From Promerops cafer (taxonomy: Eukaryota; Chordata; Aves; Passeriformes; Nectariniidae), in contig VZSE01010802.1 of the NCBI GenBank assembly GCA_013398275.1, positions 1-64,000 on the forward strand: 64,000 bases of DNA, in the 5' to 3' direction. Position 1 is the stretch's first letter; the number at the start of each line of letters is the position of its first letter. Below the pieces are notes generated by a model. The model saw only the letters and a program-made list of their open reading frames with translations. It did no database searches and was not told the DNA's origin. A program made the position numbers and the translations under genes. This document shows positions 20,231-34,439 of this stretch, piece by piece.

Positions 20231-23200
20231 CATTATGCTGTTAATGGAGTTCGGGAGTAATAACAGTGTCTCCAGCTGTACCCGGCAGGCAGCGATTCGC
20301 ATTCTCCTTCGGTTGTTATTTAAAAACAACAGGGTGTCTTGGTTACAAGGTTGTGAGGTTACTGACAGGCAGTCAGTGCAAACGCTCTTCAAAAATGGAT
20401 CTCTACAGGAGAGACAGGATTGATTTATCTTGTAATCTTTTTAAACAACTGACACATTAATCTGTCCCCCTGCTATGATTATATTATGAAAAACCAAATG
20501 GGCTAATACAAAACATGCTAAAGAGTGAAACACATCTTTTAAAGGGGGTTTTCTATGCCATTTCAGTGTGGCGAATATGATTAAAAACTTGATCAGAGGT
20601 CTCTTTTTCTAGGTCGCTGTTTCCAGGAGGCAGGACCATGTACCTGCTCCTCTCGGCAGCAGCAGGAGCACTCTGCAGTAGCAGCTTTTACACAGTGGTG
20701 CATCCAAGGGGCTGGCACACCACCCTTAACTGTGGAAGAGATTCCTGAAGGATTTGGGCTGGCTAAGGTGAAACCACTGCACAGAAACATTTGAAAGGAA
20801 GGGCCCAGCAGCAAGCAAAGACAGAGATAAAGGCGTTTCAGGCTTCTGTTTCTGTTGCTCGGCGCTTGCAATTTGGAAAACAACATTCCTTTTTGGGAAC
20901 TACAAGTCCCAAAGTGCACTGTGGGAAGAACGTGCCTCGTACCAGCTAGTGCCCAGCACAAATTCCCAAATATGGATAAGGAATCAGGTTTGAAAAAGAC
21001 TCATCCTGGCTGGATGCTCCTCACTGAGACTCAGAAAAGGAGTGAGACAGCACAAAACCAAGGTAAGTTTGTGTTATGCAAAGATGCTGTTGAAGGATTT
21101 ATTTCATGGGGAGCAGCCAGTAATGTTGTGTCCCTTAGAAGGGCAGCCCAGCATTGCTCTGGCGATGTTTGCAGTAGGTGCTGTGGTCACGGAGGCAGCT
21201 ATTGGAACGGGGCAGTTGTTCCAGGTGGGGGAGTGAGCAGCAGGAGCAGCCGTGCTGCGGAGGGACTCAGATCTTGTTTCCCTGCAGATGTGCCTGATGA
21301 ATAGAGACCTATGGAAAGACAGCGAGCTGCAACATTGATGCAGTTATGTTAGAGGCTGGGAAGGGTCAGGGAGAGGTAGGAGTTGCTCTGAACAGCAGCT
21401 CCGTATGAGTTGCAGTGTGTGGTTGTGTAAGAAGCCAAGGTGGACAAGCAGCCTTGTAATAACAATGATTATAGGTTAAATTAATTTCTCTGTAAGGCAT
21501 GGTAGAATGTTTTTGTACTTCACCCCTCTTCCTAGAGGGGACAGTGTGGTGCCTTGAAGGCTGAACCTCTTGCAGCTCTCTGACCTACAAATAACACTCA
21601 GGATTGTTTAACTTCAGGCCAGGAACAATTACCTATTTTACCGGCAATTTGTTAACAAGCAAAATGAAATCATTCTGAAATATAATCATCTTCGTGGAGA
21701 TGAGATGCTTGAGCTCCATTGTCGGGCACATGTGAAGCCTCAGCAGCTGACCTGGTCACAGGCAGCACCAGCTCCTGCCTCTGTTTCTCTCCCTGGCAGT
21801 CAGGCAGACTCCTGGTGCAGCTCAGATGCTGTGTGTGGACACTCTGCTGCTGGCTGACGTCAAGTGCAGCTGGTCAGCTGCACCCGTCATCCCAGCACCC
21901 TCCTCCTGCTATGTAGGGTCATGGAGCAGCACAGCGGGCACGGCACAGCGCTGCAAATGTAGGAGGTGCAGTCCAGCCGGGGAGGGGAGCCTGAGACTGT
22001 TTGGGCTGCTGAACCGAACTGTCACATGGATACTTGTTGCCAAATAAGAATGATGCTGTTTTTCCATCTTTCCTTGAATGGGAGCAGCTTAAATTGTCTT
22101 AAAGCTGAAAGGGTCCCTCTTGTACTTGAACCAGCTACACATAAGGGCAATCTATCCTATTGCACAAGCACTGGAGGGAAGCAGCATGTTTGCCTGTGCT
22201 CCTGGATAACAGTTTCTAGTAACCAGAAAAGCTAAACAAACTTGCTGTCAGTGATAGGTGGTATGAGGGAGTACCACAGTGGGTTTTGTGTCCTGGGTGG
22301 AATGTCCATGCCCAGCTCGTTACCTTTTGTATGAAGTCAAGGAGTTTTTTTCCCACAGTCATCCTGATTTTGTAGAGGAGATGAAAAATTATGTTCATCA
22401 GGGCCTTGTTTGTGTGTGCATCGTCTGTGGATTTACTGGTTCCCCTCCTCCCTCTCCTGCCAGGCAGTTCGGGGAGAGTTTAGAGTTACAGGCACCTGTG
22501 ACAAGGCCTCCTGAGGTAAATCGCCTCAACTGTTAATCCAGATCTGACCAGCACACGGTCACAGGGCCAGAGGGCTGGCAATCAGTCTTTTTCTGTTGTC
22601 TCTTCTGTGTCAGTAGGCTGTTAATAGGAGATTAGCAGCATTAGGGAGACTTTGAGCTAGAAATGGTGAGGCCGTATGATTTGATTTGAAGAGAAAGAAA
22701 TCGTCCTGCACTCGTATAAAAACAAATAGAAGAGCTGGAAATTATAAATGGCATTATAGACACAACTGAGGAAAGCATACTCTCTAGGAAAGGTGTGGAG
22801 CTCTGTAGTACCTCATAGCTTATCAGCAATACTTTAACAAAGCAATGAGGTCCAAGGAGACCTCAGGTCCCAGCGTGCAGCACTCTGTTCTTATCACCAC
22901 GTGCTTTTGTTTGACTCTGGTGAGACCATGACGTGCTGGAATCTGTAATTCGCTTGTAATTTCCATCAGCAGTAAATCCCTATTAAATATGAAGCTGGCT
23001 GGCTGCAGATCCCTTCAATTAGCCCAGATTCAGGGCTTCCCTAGCTCCTGGCAGGAGGTCTGCAGAGCCCAGGGCTGGGTGAAGGTGAACACTCTCCAGC
23101 CGTGCTTTTGACAGATGGCCCACTGAGGTGAGGCCTTCTTATCTCACCGAGCATTGTGGCACAGCATCAAATCTATTTTTTGTTTCAAAAGGAGAACTGG

Positions 23201-26200
23201 TTAGAGGAGACTCACCTGATTTTGAACCCACATACTGATGTTCCTAGTCAGTGTATTTAAATGCACTCATGTCTGATTTTGGCTATACCCAAACCTATTA
23301 AACAACAGGCGAGGGTGGTACAAGGCAGAAAAGACAACTACAGGGGCAGTCACAGCCACAGTCCAGCTGGGGGGTATCACATAAAACAGAAGAGCAAACC
23401 TCTGTTTCAACCTTCATCACAGATGCACAAACACTGTGTGAGGTGTAAACACTGGAATTTGGGAAACTGGAAACACAGGGTTGTGTTCACAACTTGTCAA
23501 AACTTGAGTTTTACTCAGATAATAACAAAACATTTCTGAAACAAAGGGCCATTTTAAGTTGATTAAGTCCCTTTCTTTGCTTCATAATCAAACAAAATAC
23601 TCGCCTTGGCAAGGCAGCTGTCAAAGAATAGCAGCAGTTAGTTTGATTTAATTGTTACTGTTATAATAGTCATAATTAGTGCTGGGTGGGGCATTCATAG
23701 CTGTAAGGTGACCAATTTGGTTAGAGGCCTAAGGCATCTTCTTTTCTTCAGCTAGTTATTATCTGTGAGAAAATACTGAAGCCTGTCATCACTGTGGGTC
23801 AATTACACCCTGTTTGCCTAGCACAGCGTCTCTTTGCTCATCGCTTTAGTGTCACAGCCCCTCTAACAGTTAATACCACTTCTCAAGGCCCAACTTGCCA
23901 AAATCAACTCTCATCCATTAGTCTCCACCTTTCCTCTTTTTTCAAAAGCGAGCCTTGTGCTCTCATGACTGGGAGAAAGGCTTGACAGTGAATCTTTGAA
24001 CTATTTGTACCACAAGGCAAACAAGGTGATTTGAGAAAATGGTTCTTCTTTTTAACCTAACTTCCTGACATCTCAGTATTTCTTTTCACAGTGTCTGTCA
24101 GTCATCTGTCCCTCATTCTGAATGCACATTTACTGTGATCTGTGTTAATTATCTCTACAAGCAGGCAATGCACCTTCTGCATCTTGAATTGGAAATCTCA
24201 GAATATACTATAGAAATTAACAAACTCCTTTCCATCTCAGTCTTCTGGTCCTGGCTCTTGTCTGGCCAGGTCTTGTGGTGCTCACCAAAGCTGTGATGTG
24301 AGGTTGCTTTAGGAAAGTCAGCAATGCTGCCTTGTGTACTAGCAGTGCCTGAGCCTCGGGAGAAATCCCCTGGGAAGGGGCTGTTTGCTGGTGCAACCTT
24401 TGTGTCTTGTGTTTCACGGAGAGCACCCCCTGCGTGCCCCTCTGGCTGTGGTGGGCAGAACTCCTCTGCTTGCTCTTTGTGCTCGTGAACTTGATACAGT
24501 AATTAACTGCTAATTGCTTTTTATGAACCTTCATGAGAGCTTTTTTTCCTAGTCAGTGAATGTGCAGCACCTTTCTTTCGGGAGGGTTTCTCCCCTCCTC
24601 TGGAAGATCTGTATGCTATTTCAGGGTCTTACCGGTTTGAGAGGTGTGCTTACACTGTGTGCAGGATTAATGTCTCAAGAAGTGTATTGGCCCTCGTTTC
24701 CCTGACGAGCTGATGCTCTCTTGCCCTCTGTACCTCCTGTACTTGCTGCTCCTTCTCATCTTTCTTGGCAATACCAGGTGCAGACAAAGGTAGGATTAGA
24801 TGTCTAATTAGTTTATGTAGCCTTAGACATACGTGGTTACTTCTTGGCACTGGGGGAAGGGCAGCCCGTGAGGAATCCAGCCCTTGTCTCTTAGTGAGGT
24901 TTTCAGCTTTGGGAGCAGCCTGAGCCCAGGCAGACTCAAAAGGCTGGCCAAAATTTTCTAGACACATTCTTGTTCCAGATGCCTGTTCAAGGAGGAAGTT
25001 GAAAACCCAGTCTGTATTACCAAATCTGAAATAATTTCTCATTTCATGTTAGATCAAAAAAGTTTCTTTCCAAAAAATGACTCAGTGTAGACAGCCTGAG
25101 AGAACTTGCTTGAAACATGGCAGACAAGCTACTAAGCTGTAATTAATATATTTCGGAACTACACTGTAGATGGGACAAGTTGTATTTATAGTATTTTTAG
25201 CTTATCAGAGTGAACTTTAGGCTGTAGCTCTCCTGTCTCCCAGTGTCACCATCCTTCAGTAGATGTAACCAGGGGAACAAAGAGGATAATGTCATTGTCT
25301 TTCCTATGTGACAGAAGATTTATTTGATTTGTAATTTCAGTTGTATTTATAGAGTGTTCTGATATATCTGAATGAAAAGAAATGGGTGAGGGTAAAGCAA
25401 AGGTTCAAGAGTACACTGCAGCTGTGTACACCAGGAAAATAAAATCACTCAAGAGCAAAGTAATGGAAATGGGATTCATGTATGAACTCTGACCAGACCT
25501 TCAAGGATGGAAAACGGGGTGGATTCTGCCAGGGATTGGGAACTTAATTTTTGCTCTCAGGGCTAGACAGCAGCTGCCCTTACATTTCTCATGGAGTGTC
25601 TCTGTGAGTCAGAGAGCTGCATGCTGGTGTGTCAGCCTGGCACTCAGAGTACAACCAAGTCATGAGGATGGAGGTCACTGTAAACACAGCAAGGTTAAGT
25701 GAAATAAGGCCATGAGGAGGTCATGGTGAATTTGAAAGGGAGAGTGGATGGACAGATGTGACTGATGATAGCTCTGGTGATTGGAAACAAAATCTTAAAT
25801 AACTCAAATTTGTATTCAAGAATACTTGACCATGTCAGGACTCTACATCCGTCTTTCTGTGTCAAATCAAGCAGCAGTTCACAGCAGTTCACATTTCCAA
25901 TGCACTCCGAGCTGCTGGAGCAACATGTCTATTCTGAGCTCCCCTTGCAAGGCTGTCTCATTCCAAAAGGTGTGCTCACAAGGAGAAATTCAATACTAGA
26001 AAGATAGTCAAATAATTTTAGGAGATAGAATCACTGCATCCTAAATCCCCAAAGGAGCTGGCTCTCTAAATAGTCTTAGGAGGGAAGCATGCTCTGTAAA
26101 TCATTACCAAAAGTTAGGCTAAAAGCATTAAAACACTTTGTATAATAAGCACGTAGGTTCTGCCTCGATCTTCCAAGCCACCCTGGTTTGTTTTCCTAAG

Positions 26201-27139
26201 CTTGCCGTGATCAAAGCAGGTTTTCTGTAGTTGCTATCCATGTGGCAATCGAAGATTTGGACTGGTCAGAAATAGGACAATCATGGGACTAAATCTCTAG
26301 AGCTGCCTGAATCAAAGGGTTAAAAGAGGACTGTGAAGTACTTAATAGGCTGCCTACACAGTGCTCAGCAAGTCAGAGGTTAACAAAGGACCTTATTATT
26401 TGAAAAGATAATTGAGGCTGAAAACAAGTCGACCATCCCACAACTAAGCCGTGGAGATCATCAGTTTTGTGAACAATAGCTGATGATGTTTGGGATTCAG
26501 TGAGTTAAGTGGTTAATCCTATACAGAAAGCTGCATCCATAATGCACTTTAAATAGGGGAAATCCACCCAATTTGACCCCTGGAGAATTGCTTCCTGCTG
26601 TTATGCTGATGGATATGTCTATAAATATCATGGAAGCCATCAGCAGATAAAATCTCAGAGAGCTGAAAAGCCTCTCCCTATTAAATGATACATTGATCTC
26701 CATGAAACAGCAGGACCCTGGGGTAATGAGCCACTGAAACCAATCCCTCTGCTCTCCCCAGGGTCACAAAGAGAAGCAAGACCCATACACTGTTTCCATC
26801 TTGATTCAGTGGGAAAAAAATCAAACCCCTCATACACCCGTTCTTCCTTCTGTCCAGTCTTCTCCACAAGGCTGCTCCTCACATTCTGTATTGGTCACTC
26901 AGGCAGCAGTTCATCAGCTTTTTGCAGCAGTTTGTTCCAAATTTGTCTTTTGTTTACATCCCTCAGAGAAAGCCTTCAGTCAGAAGTTTGGGCACAAAGC
27001 TGCCAAAGTGTGCAGGACACTCCAGCAGGTTTGTGTGCCTTCTCCAGCACAGGTACCAAGGGGTGGCAGACAAACTTCAGCAACCACTTCTGTTCATCCT
27101 CACCTCACTTTTGGATTTTAGCATAAGAGTGCTCACTGT
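20231..27139. other. Noncoding stretch, probably intron of a plus-strand gene
   Basis: No exon of a recognisable protein occurs on either strand and all open frames are short. A block at about 26390-26720 looks unusually complex and poor in repeats, like conserved noncoding sequence, but that needs an alignment. Confidence 0.45.
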
Positions 27140-27290
27140 CCTGGTTTGGGGTTTTTTGTTTGTTTGTGGGGTTTGGGGATTTTGTTGAGTTTTTTTGGTC
27201 TTGTTTGTTTGTGTGGTTGTTGTTGTGGGGGTTTTTTGTGTGTGGTTGTTTGGCTGTTGGTTGGTTGGGTTTTTTTGTTATTTATAGCTC
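27140..27290 (+). repeat. T/G-only low-complexity tract
   Basis: About 150 bases almost entirely of T and G, made of GTTTGTTTG, TGGGG and GGTTGG blocks without a fixed period. It probably derives from a decayed simple repeat. Confidence 0.7.
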
Positions 27291-30153
27291 AAAATTTTAA
27301 GGTTTTGAAGCCTATTGTGTTATAATGTAAGGCCTGGCTTGTGATTTTCTGCTCCCAGAGCTGTTGGTGCTGCATACCATGGAACATGCACATACACACG
27401 GTGGCATATAGATTTTACCCCCTTCATTTGAACTCTTTATACTGCCTGTATAATGTCTCCATATCTGTATGTGCATGCAGGTCTCAGACCAAGCTTGCTG
27501 CCTTTCTGGTGTTTGAACTAGCTCTTCTGGGATTTAGAGATGAAGGAGTCAACCCGTGTTAAGTGGTTCTGATTTGTTTTCTGTATCTTTCTTTCCTGCA
27601 CTTTCCATTTGTTACCCTCCTTTTTTCTTCCTCCATTTTGTACTCTCTTTTCTCCTCCAGTGCTGACTTAGTGCAAATTCCATAATTTCTCAGCACTGGG
27701 GACTATGGCAGGCAGTTGTGCTGGGCAAACCCTTGGGACATCACTGTGGGACTTACATGGAAAACTTGTGCTGTTAGCAATCTCCTTCCAGAGTTATTAA
27801 GGACCAAGATGATAAAGATTAGAAGAAAGCAGGGTTTCACAGTCCCCACAAACCCATAGCTGCATACAGTGTGAGGATACAGAAGGAAAGGGGATTATGA
27901 GGTTCTTTCCCTTCTCTCCATGGACCTTTCTGCTTAGCAAGTCCTATGCTTGTCTAGCACTGATCTAGGCAAGGAGGAAAAGAACATTACAGGGACTTTA
28001 TTTCTGGACTTGTCCTTTGCTTCAATGTCTTTGAGCACGAGAGTCTTTTCCTTTGGAGACTCCAGAAGGAGTTAAAATAAACTGGGACATAAGGGAAGGA
28101 TCATGAGATTCACCAGCTCAGCCTGTCCCATTGGCACTCACAATTGAGTTCAGTGACTCAAAGAAAAGGGCTCTCATTACCTCTGAAGAGCCAATGCACT
28201 CAGAGAAAATGATTCTGCTCCATTTTCAGCAGTATCAACAAAAGTGTTTACTGGGTTCCAAGGGGTTATATTTTTGGCATTCCTGTGGCCTGCTTTGGCT
28301 TGTTGAATGTTACTTATGAGTAAGGAGGAAAGAACTTGACTTGATGCTCCATTATAAAGCAGAATTTGTATGGCTGACAGTTAAAGGAAAACAAAACGAA
28401 TGCAGTATTTTGTGTACTTATCTCACAAGATCTGCAGAGACAATAACTACAGAGACAACTGGTTTCAATTGCAGGGATATGTCCTGGTTTTTAAAGTCAT
28501 ATCTCTGGTCTCCCACGACAACTGCAACTTGAGACACCCAAATTCATCACTTGTACACCTAATTGTAAATGGCGTGCCCAGAGTCATAGGAGAGTCATGT
28601 GGAGGTGGGTGGGATTTCTGTTACAGACAAGCCTCTGCTCTGCCCTCAGAGGCCACATTGACCATGACTCTGCTGGAAACTGTGCTCAGCCCCTGTGGCA
28701 TCAGGAGAACCCTGCTGAAGCTTCCTAAAGAAGGACAGAACTGCAGCTATTTCCAGGGCTTGTTTGGAAAACTGGTGTCCTGTAGGGAGGAGCTGTACCC
28801 ACCCTTGTTTTCTGCTGTCATGCTGAGTGAAGGGAGCCTCCATCCTCACCACTGTGCATACCTGGGCAGGGGAGAGGTGCTTTGAGGCTAGAGTCTGGGC
28901 CTCTGAGGTAAAAATGCTGCTAAAGTGGATAACAGGGTGCAAGGTCTTCGCTGGGGACTCAGGTCCCATAAAAGTACATGTGACAATGCCAGAAAAGCTA
29001 CATATTCTTGAAACAGTTCCAGGAGGATGGTGGTGCTGACTCCATAACTTGGGCTGGGAACAACAGCCATGGTAGGTAGCACTGACCACGGCCTGTGAAA
29101 GTGAATATGGAAAGGAATGGGAAGAGCCCGGAAGGCAACAACAGTAACATAAATAGTAGCCTAATTAACAATTCCTATCAAGGATTTATACGGTGCTTTA
29201 CTTATTTGAAGCACTGTGTGAAACATTAGCTGATAGATGTTAATTAATCATTCAGGTAATTGAATTGAAGTGGAATGCAAATGGTTAGAGGAAGCTGGAG
29301 TATGAAGGCTTCCTGAAACCATTAAATGATTTTGCTCTCTTTGATGGAAGAAGAATTTCTTCCTTTAGGGTTTAAATGTTCTCACAGTGTGGGTGTTATT
29401 ACAGTTTTAATAACCACCTGTTTAATTCCCTGGGATGGGAGATTACATGCAGTACAGCCAAGAGTTTCTTGTTTGTTTGAGAAACTTTGGCAGTTTTATG
29501 GGCCTAAAAAAAAAAAAAGAGAGAAGTATCCCCAGCTCTGTGTTTCAGGGTACAGAATGATGACCAGCTTCAGGAATGAGTCTTGATCCTTTGACTTCTC
29601 AGGAGCAGGATGAGCTGGGAGATGGAGTGCCATTACACAGTGACCTATTGTTTTCACTTAAGCAGTAAAAGATGAAGATGTGTTGTCATTTGATGTAGAG
29701 GAATCACTGAATTGAGCTTGGCAAACCACTGAGAATGTTGCAAGTGATAGCTATTTTTTTATGGATTAATTAATTCCCCTACAGTAACAAGATAGGATTC
29801 TTTGGCAGAGAATCAGTCAGCTTGATTCCTGGCTGTGGCATATTTAGGTTTGTGTTATCACCCACTGCCCACGCTTGTGTAGCATAAACTCCTGAGGGAA
29901 CTTGTGAAGAGATGGGTTTTCAGTTGTCTGGCCTGAATCACTGCTTTGCTGATGAACCCCTTAAACTGCTGGAAAAGACCTGTTTTATGCCAGGCCAGTA
30001 TAACCACAAACCAGGCATGTAGGTCTGATATCCTAAATTAAAAGACTGATTTACTGCACTGTGTAAGTTGGGTTTTCAAGCTACCTGCAACCTGAGAACT
30101 CAGTCTCTTAGGGCAGGTACAAGACAAGCAGTTGGTGATGCAGATAAAGCCAA
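27291..30153. other. Noncoding stretch, nothing recognised
   Basis: There are no supported exons or transposons. At 29140-29290 an AT-rich segment holds GTTAATTAATCATT and the octamer ATGCAAAT, possible homeodomain/POU sites. Confidence 0.4.
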
Positions 30154-30154
30154 C

Positions 30155-30171
30155 AAAAAAAAAAAAAAAAA
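30155..30171 (+). repeat. Poly(A) tract
   Basis: Seventeen uninterrupted A bases. There is no upstream sequence that I recognise as a retroposed gene. Confidence 0.9.
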
Positions 30172-30518
30172 GAAAGACGTGGTTCTATGACTGCTAATTG
30201 CTCTGATACCTTTGCTACCCTCCTTCCAGTCTGTGCTTCCTTCTGACCTGGGATACTGTCACTGACAGCAGTGAAAGCTATCACAGTTCTCCTTTTTTCT
30301 CTCCCTTTTCCTCTCTCTGGTTCCCCTGGGGACAGAAGATCCTGGCAGCTAGATCTACCCCAGGCTTTTGCCTTTTGTTTTCCTGTACTTTTCTCTTGGC
30401 ACAATGCAGAAGTTTGCAGTGTTGCGCCTCCACAATCACATGCTAAAATATTTGCACAGCTGTCTGATGACAGAAAAGGGGGGAAAGAGGAAATCCACTC
30501 TTCCATTATTTGAAAAGT

Positions 30519-30553
30519 TAAAACAAAACAAAACAAACAAACAAACAAACAAA
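30519..30553 (+). repeat. (AAAC)n microsatellite
   Basis: Starts with AAAAC units and settles into about six AAAC units. Length is likely variable between individuals. Confidence 0.9.
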
Positions 30554-33500
30554 GTTTAACATGAATTAATGATGTAAAATCTTCAGTTTTCCGTGCTCTT
30601 GTATAACAGAATCCTCAATCAGTTTGCCTGGCTCCCTTTGTGTGCTTCACCTTCTTTTTCTTGTACACATAAACCCTTGCTTTCATGCTTCTCTTCCAAT
30701 GCCTCTGGGTTCAAACACCCGTGGGACTCCACTGCCCACCTCTGTGCACTCACCTCAGCCTGTTCCTGGTGGACAGAAATGGGACCAACTCCTACAGGCT
30801 ATAAACAGGCATTCTTCAGGCAAATCTCTGACCGAAGTCTGTGGAAGTTTTGGCACAAGGACCGCAAAACTAATTACATTCCTCCCCTAAGTGTATATAT
30901 ATATATATATGGCATGGTGATGAGAGATAAGAAAATACTGCTAGAAAGAGAGTCCATTAATAAATGAGATGTAGATGTGGGGAAGAACGGTTAATTGAAT
31001 TATTTATAATGCAGTTATAAAATTGCTGAGTTGCTGAGCTTTCCAGAAACCCATCAATAACATGCATGACCACAGCAGCAGTTAATAGGAGTATAAACAA
31101 GCAGGAGCATGGATCTCCATGAAAATCATGTGTGGAAATATGAAAAAAAGCCTAGCATATCCAAATCATTTAGAACAGAATATATTCTAATGTGGTGATA
31201 GCTTTCCAATAGCCTTGAAAACTGGCTGTGAGTTAATTTTACCAGCAGTGCACCAGAGAACCTCAAGCAAAAACTGATCAAACGTGGGCCCATATTTTAA
31301 AAATAGAAAAACAGCACAGACATTTCCTAACAAGCCTAACTATAGATCAGAGTGAAAAAAAAAATTTAAATGTGGGTTTAAAATAAACCTGGATAGTGAT
31401 ACTAAGAGCAAAAGGAACTTGGATGTTTGAAAGAACCAATCTTGTCAAGTATTTTTTTGGTCAGAATTATCTAATTAGTGACTGATGACACTAGAGCAAA
31501 TATATTGCATTAGATCCTTTGGTGCAATGAGTGGAAGATTCAACTTTTCAAATCTTCAGCATCCAAAAGAAGGGGAAGTGAACAGGCCAACAAGCACTTT
31601 TTCAGCTTTGACATCTATAATTCACGTGCAGGGATTGCACTCCCACTACCAACAGCTCCCTTCCTACACACATAAACACACACTCCCTGCCTTTATACTG
31701 CTCTGAGACCACACACACAGCTCTGTCCAGTTTCTGCCCTTCCCATCAGTCAGCCTCTTCTCTGGGAAGCATGAATGCCTCCTCTGAACTGAAGCCTCAG
31801 TTAAAGGTATGTTTCCACCCTGGTCCACCAAGCCTGGATTGGTTTTTTTCAGGTTTTTTTAAGTCTTTCTTGCTGTCCTCAGTTGTGAGCTCCAGACAAA
31901 GCCTTCCTTTCTGTGAGAGAACTTCAGAACCAGGAATGTGGTCTGGACATTTATGGACAACGGAACATTCAATGTTTCTGCTCCCGTTGCCTCCTAATCA
32001 TCCAGAAGAATGGCTGTGCTGTTTCTTTAGCATTCCAGCTCACTTTCTGAAGTCTGTGTCCTCCTGTGGACGTACATTTAGGGATAGCCCTCTTTTTGTT
32101 TGTGGCTGGGCCTGAAGTGTCCAGGCACAGGGTTGCAGTCTCTCTGTGCTGGTCTGGATCCAGCAGACAGAATGTCATTTCCAGCCCGTTAGCCTCCGAA
32201 ACGTTCTATTTGTGCAATTAGCCTTATGAGGCGACTGATGAGAAATGGATGCTTATTAGCTGCTGTCATTTTTATACCTTCTTCCCTAAGTAATGGTACA
32301 GCAGCCCTCGTGATCCCATTAAATAGCTCTGACTGCGGGAGGAGAAAGCTGCAAATGGAAAAGACTTCTCAGTGCAGCAGGCCAAGCCCAGCCACCTCCT
32401 CTCCCCTACATTCCTCTGCTGCTTTCATACTCCCTGAGAGCCCAGCACTATTCCTTCTCAGGACTGTCTTCTTCAGGGGACAGCTTCATTTTGAACGGCT
32501 TCATGCTTCACACCCAAAGGCACCAAGTCTTTTCTACTAAGCCAAGTGTAAAAATAGCTGAGGGAAGGGGTGGGGGAGGGAGTGTCAGAAAAACAGATTT
32601 ATTTAATTATATGTACCAACCAACACTTTCCTATGTGAGACCAAGTCTGCAGCTCAGTTTCTGATCTTGCTGCATTCTCATTTAAGGTTACTGAGGAAAC
32701 AGGCATAAAATGCCTGTGATAACTCAAATTTCTATAAGATGCCTTCATATGTTTAGTAACCTCACACCTGTGTGGAACTGGATGCTCCTAAGTCTGGGTG
32801 TACTAATAACTGATTTTGAACAAGCCACTGCACTAAGGCACCATGTAGGGAGGGTATTGTGTGTGTGTATATGTGGGGGTGTGATGCTGTTAAATCCAGC
32901 ACCTGTAATCAGAAGGCTCCAGACTCCCTTAGGCTGGGCCTAGATGGACTTTCCTGCTTCACAGAGATATTCTGCACTGCCAAGCCTAGTGGTGTTGTCA
33001 TGGCCATCGCCGTGTTTGGTGATGTTCTCCAAGTCTCACATTTAAGAATCCTGTAAACAAAGGACAAATTGAAGGTTTTTTCTAAATCAAATTAAATTTT
33101 AATCCTCACAGTATGTTGGAGGAAAACTGGAAAACTCAGTCTGAAGGCAGAGGCAAAGATAAGTAAAAAGATTAGAATTTTTACTTCTTTCAACATGTGA
33201 GAGTTTTTTTGCCTGCTCACAGCTTTTATAATCTAGTTCAATTCTTTCTAGCCCTTCTGGCTGATACCGCTGTTCTTAACTAGTCCCATCTCTCCTGCTG
33301 CACATTATAGTGGAGCAAAAAGGTACTTAACTCCTTGTCATGATGGGGTCTTTAACGTCTGGATTTTGGCACCTGGAGGCCTGTCCCTACCTAGCAAGTT
33401 GGGATGAGCCACTGTCACAGATTGCCCAAATAACCTGGGTTGAAAGTGAGGACAGGAAAGTCAGTTAAGAAAGCAAATGTGTGGGTTTTACTTCTGTGTG

Positions 33501-34380
33501 TTTGTTTTTGTCCACACCACCTACATGCACACAGAGCTGTGTTTGTTACTGGCATCCTGAGAGAGGAAACCCATTACCTTAAAAGAAGCACTTGGCTTTA
33601 AGAGAGAATAATAAGGAAAGCAACAAAGAACCGTTAGCAACATTTTATAAAGAAGAGGGGATAAATAGTCTGTCTCATAAACAAGTGGTATTATTTAACT
33701 ATCCAAGGAGTTGCTTTCCAAAACAAGGCTGAATTGTTCATTGTCCAGCAAAAAACGCCTGCTTCTGCAGCCTTGCTGCTCTTCTGACTACAGCCCAGAG
33801 TCTGTAGGTCTCCACTGTGGTGGACTGTCCTGCCTAACATTACTGCTAATGTTTATGTCAATGTTATAATAAAAATAAGTGGAAAATAGCGGTATTAAGG
33901 CTCAGAAATGATAGCACCAAGGCTTTTCAGTTGAGAGGACAGGAACAAAGGAATTCTGCCTGCCCTGAGCTTCCCCGTAGCTGTAATAGGGCCTCACAGA
34001 CACACTTGTGCTCGGTCGTGTTGGCAGAGAACCACTTGGCAGAGAAATCCCCTCTTGCTGTCTCAACTGCTCATTCACCTGCTCACAGAGACAAGATTAT
34101 ATCGCGCCGTCCCAGCACTTCTTCAAACACTGGTGAGCGTGTGCTCGTGTTCAGATATTCACCAGAACAAGGTTTCTTTTTTCCTCTTTTCACAAGCCAC
34201 GGTATTTCCCAGGGGAAGCCAGCGGCTCTCTCGGGGTTATGTCAGCTTTCCTATACCACAGAAACAAGATTTAAGATGCTGTAGAGCTCTGTGAGTGGAG
34301 TAACCAAGGTGGGAGGGGGGTGTATGTGGGGTGTGAGGGAAATACCTTCTGTATAAAACAGCCTTTTTAAAGAAATGGGT
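30554..34380. other. Noncoding stretch with short simple repeats
   Basis: There are no supported exons. A (TA)n run of about nine units lies near 30893-30910. A dense, complex segment at 32190-32360 (with GTGCAATTAG and CTTATTAGCTGCTGTC) could be conserved noncoding sequence. Confidence 0.4.
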
Positions 34381-34439
34381 GGATTACCCAGGTCGCAGGA
34401 ATCCTGGAAGGAGGAGGCAATGCCTCCATTCGGTGCTCC

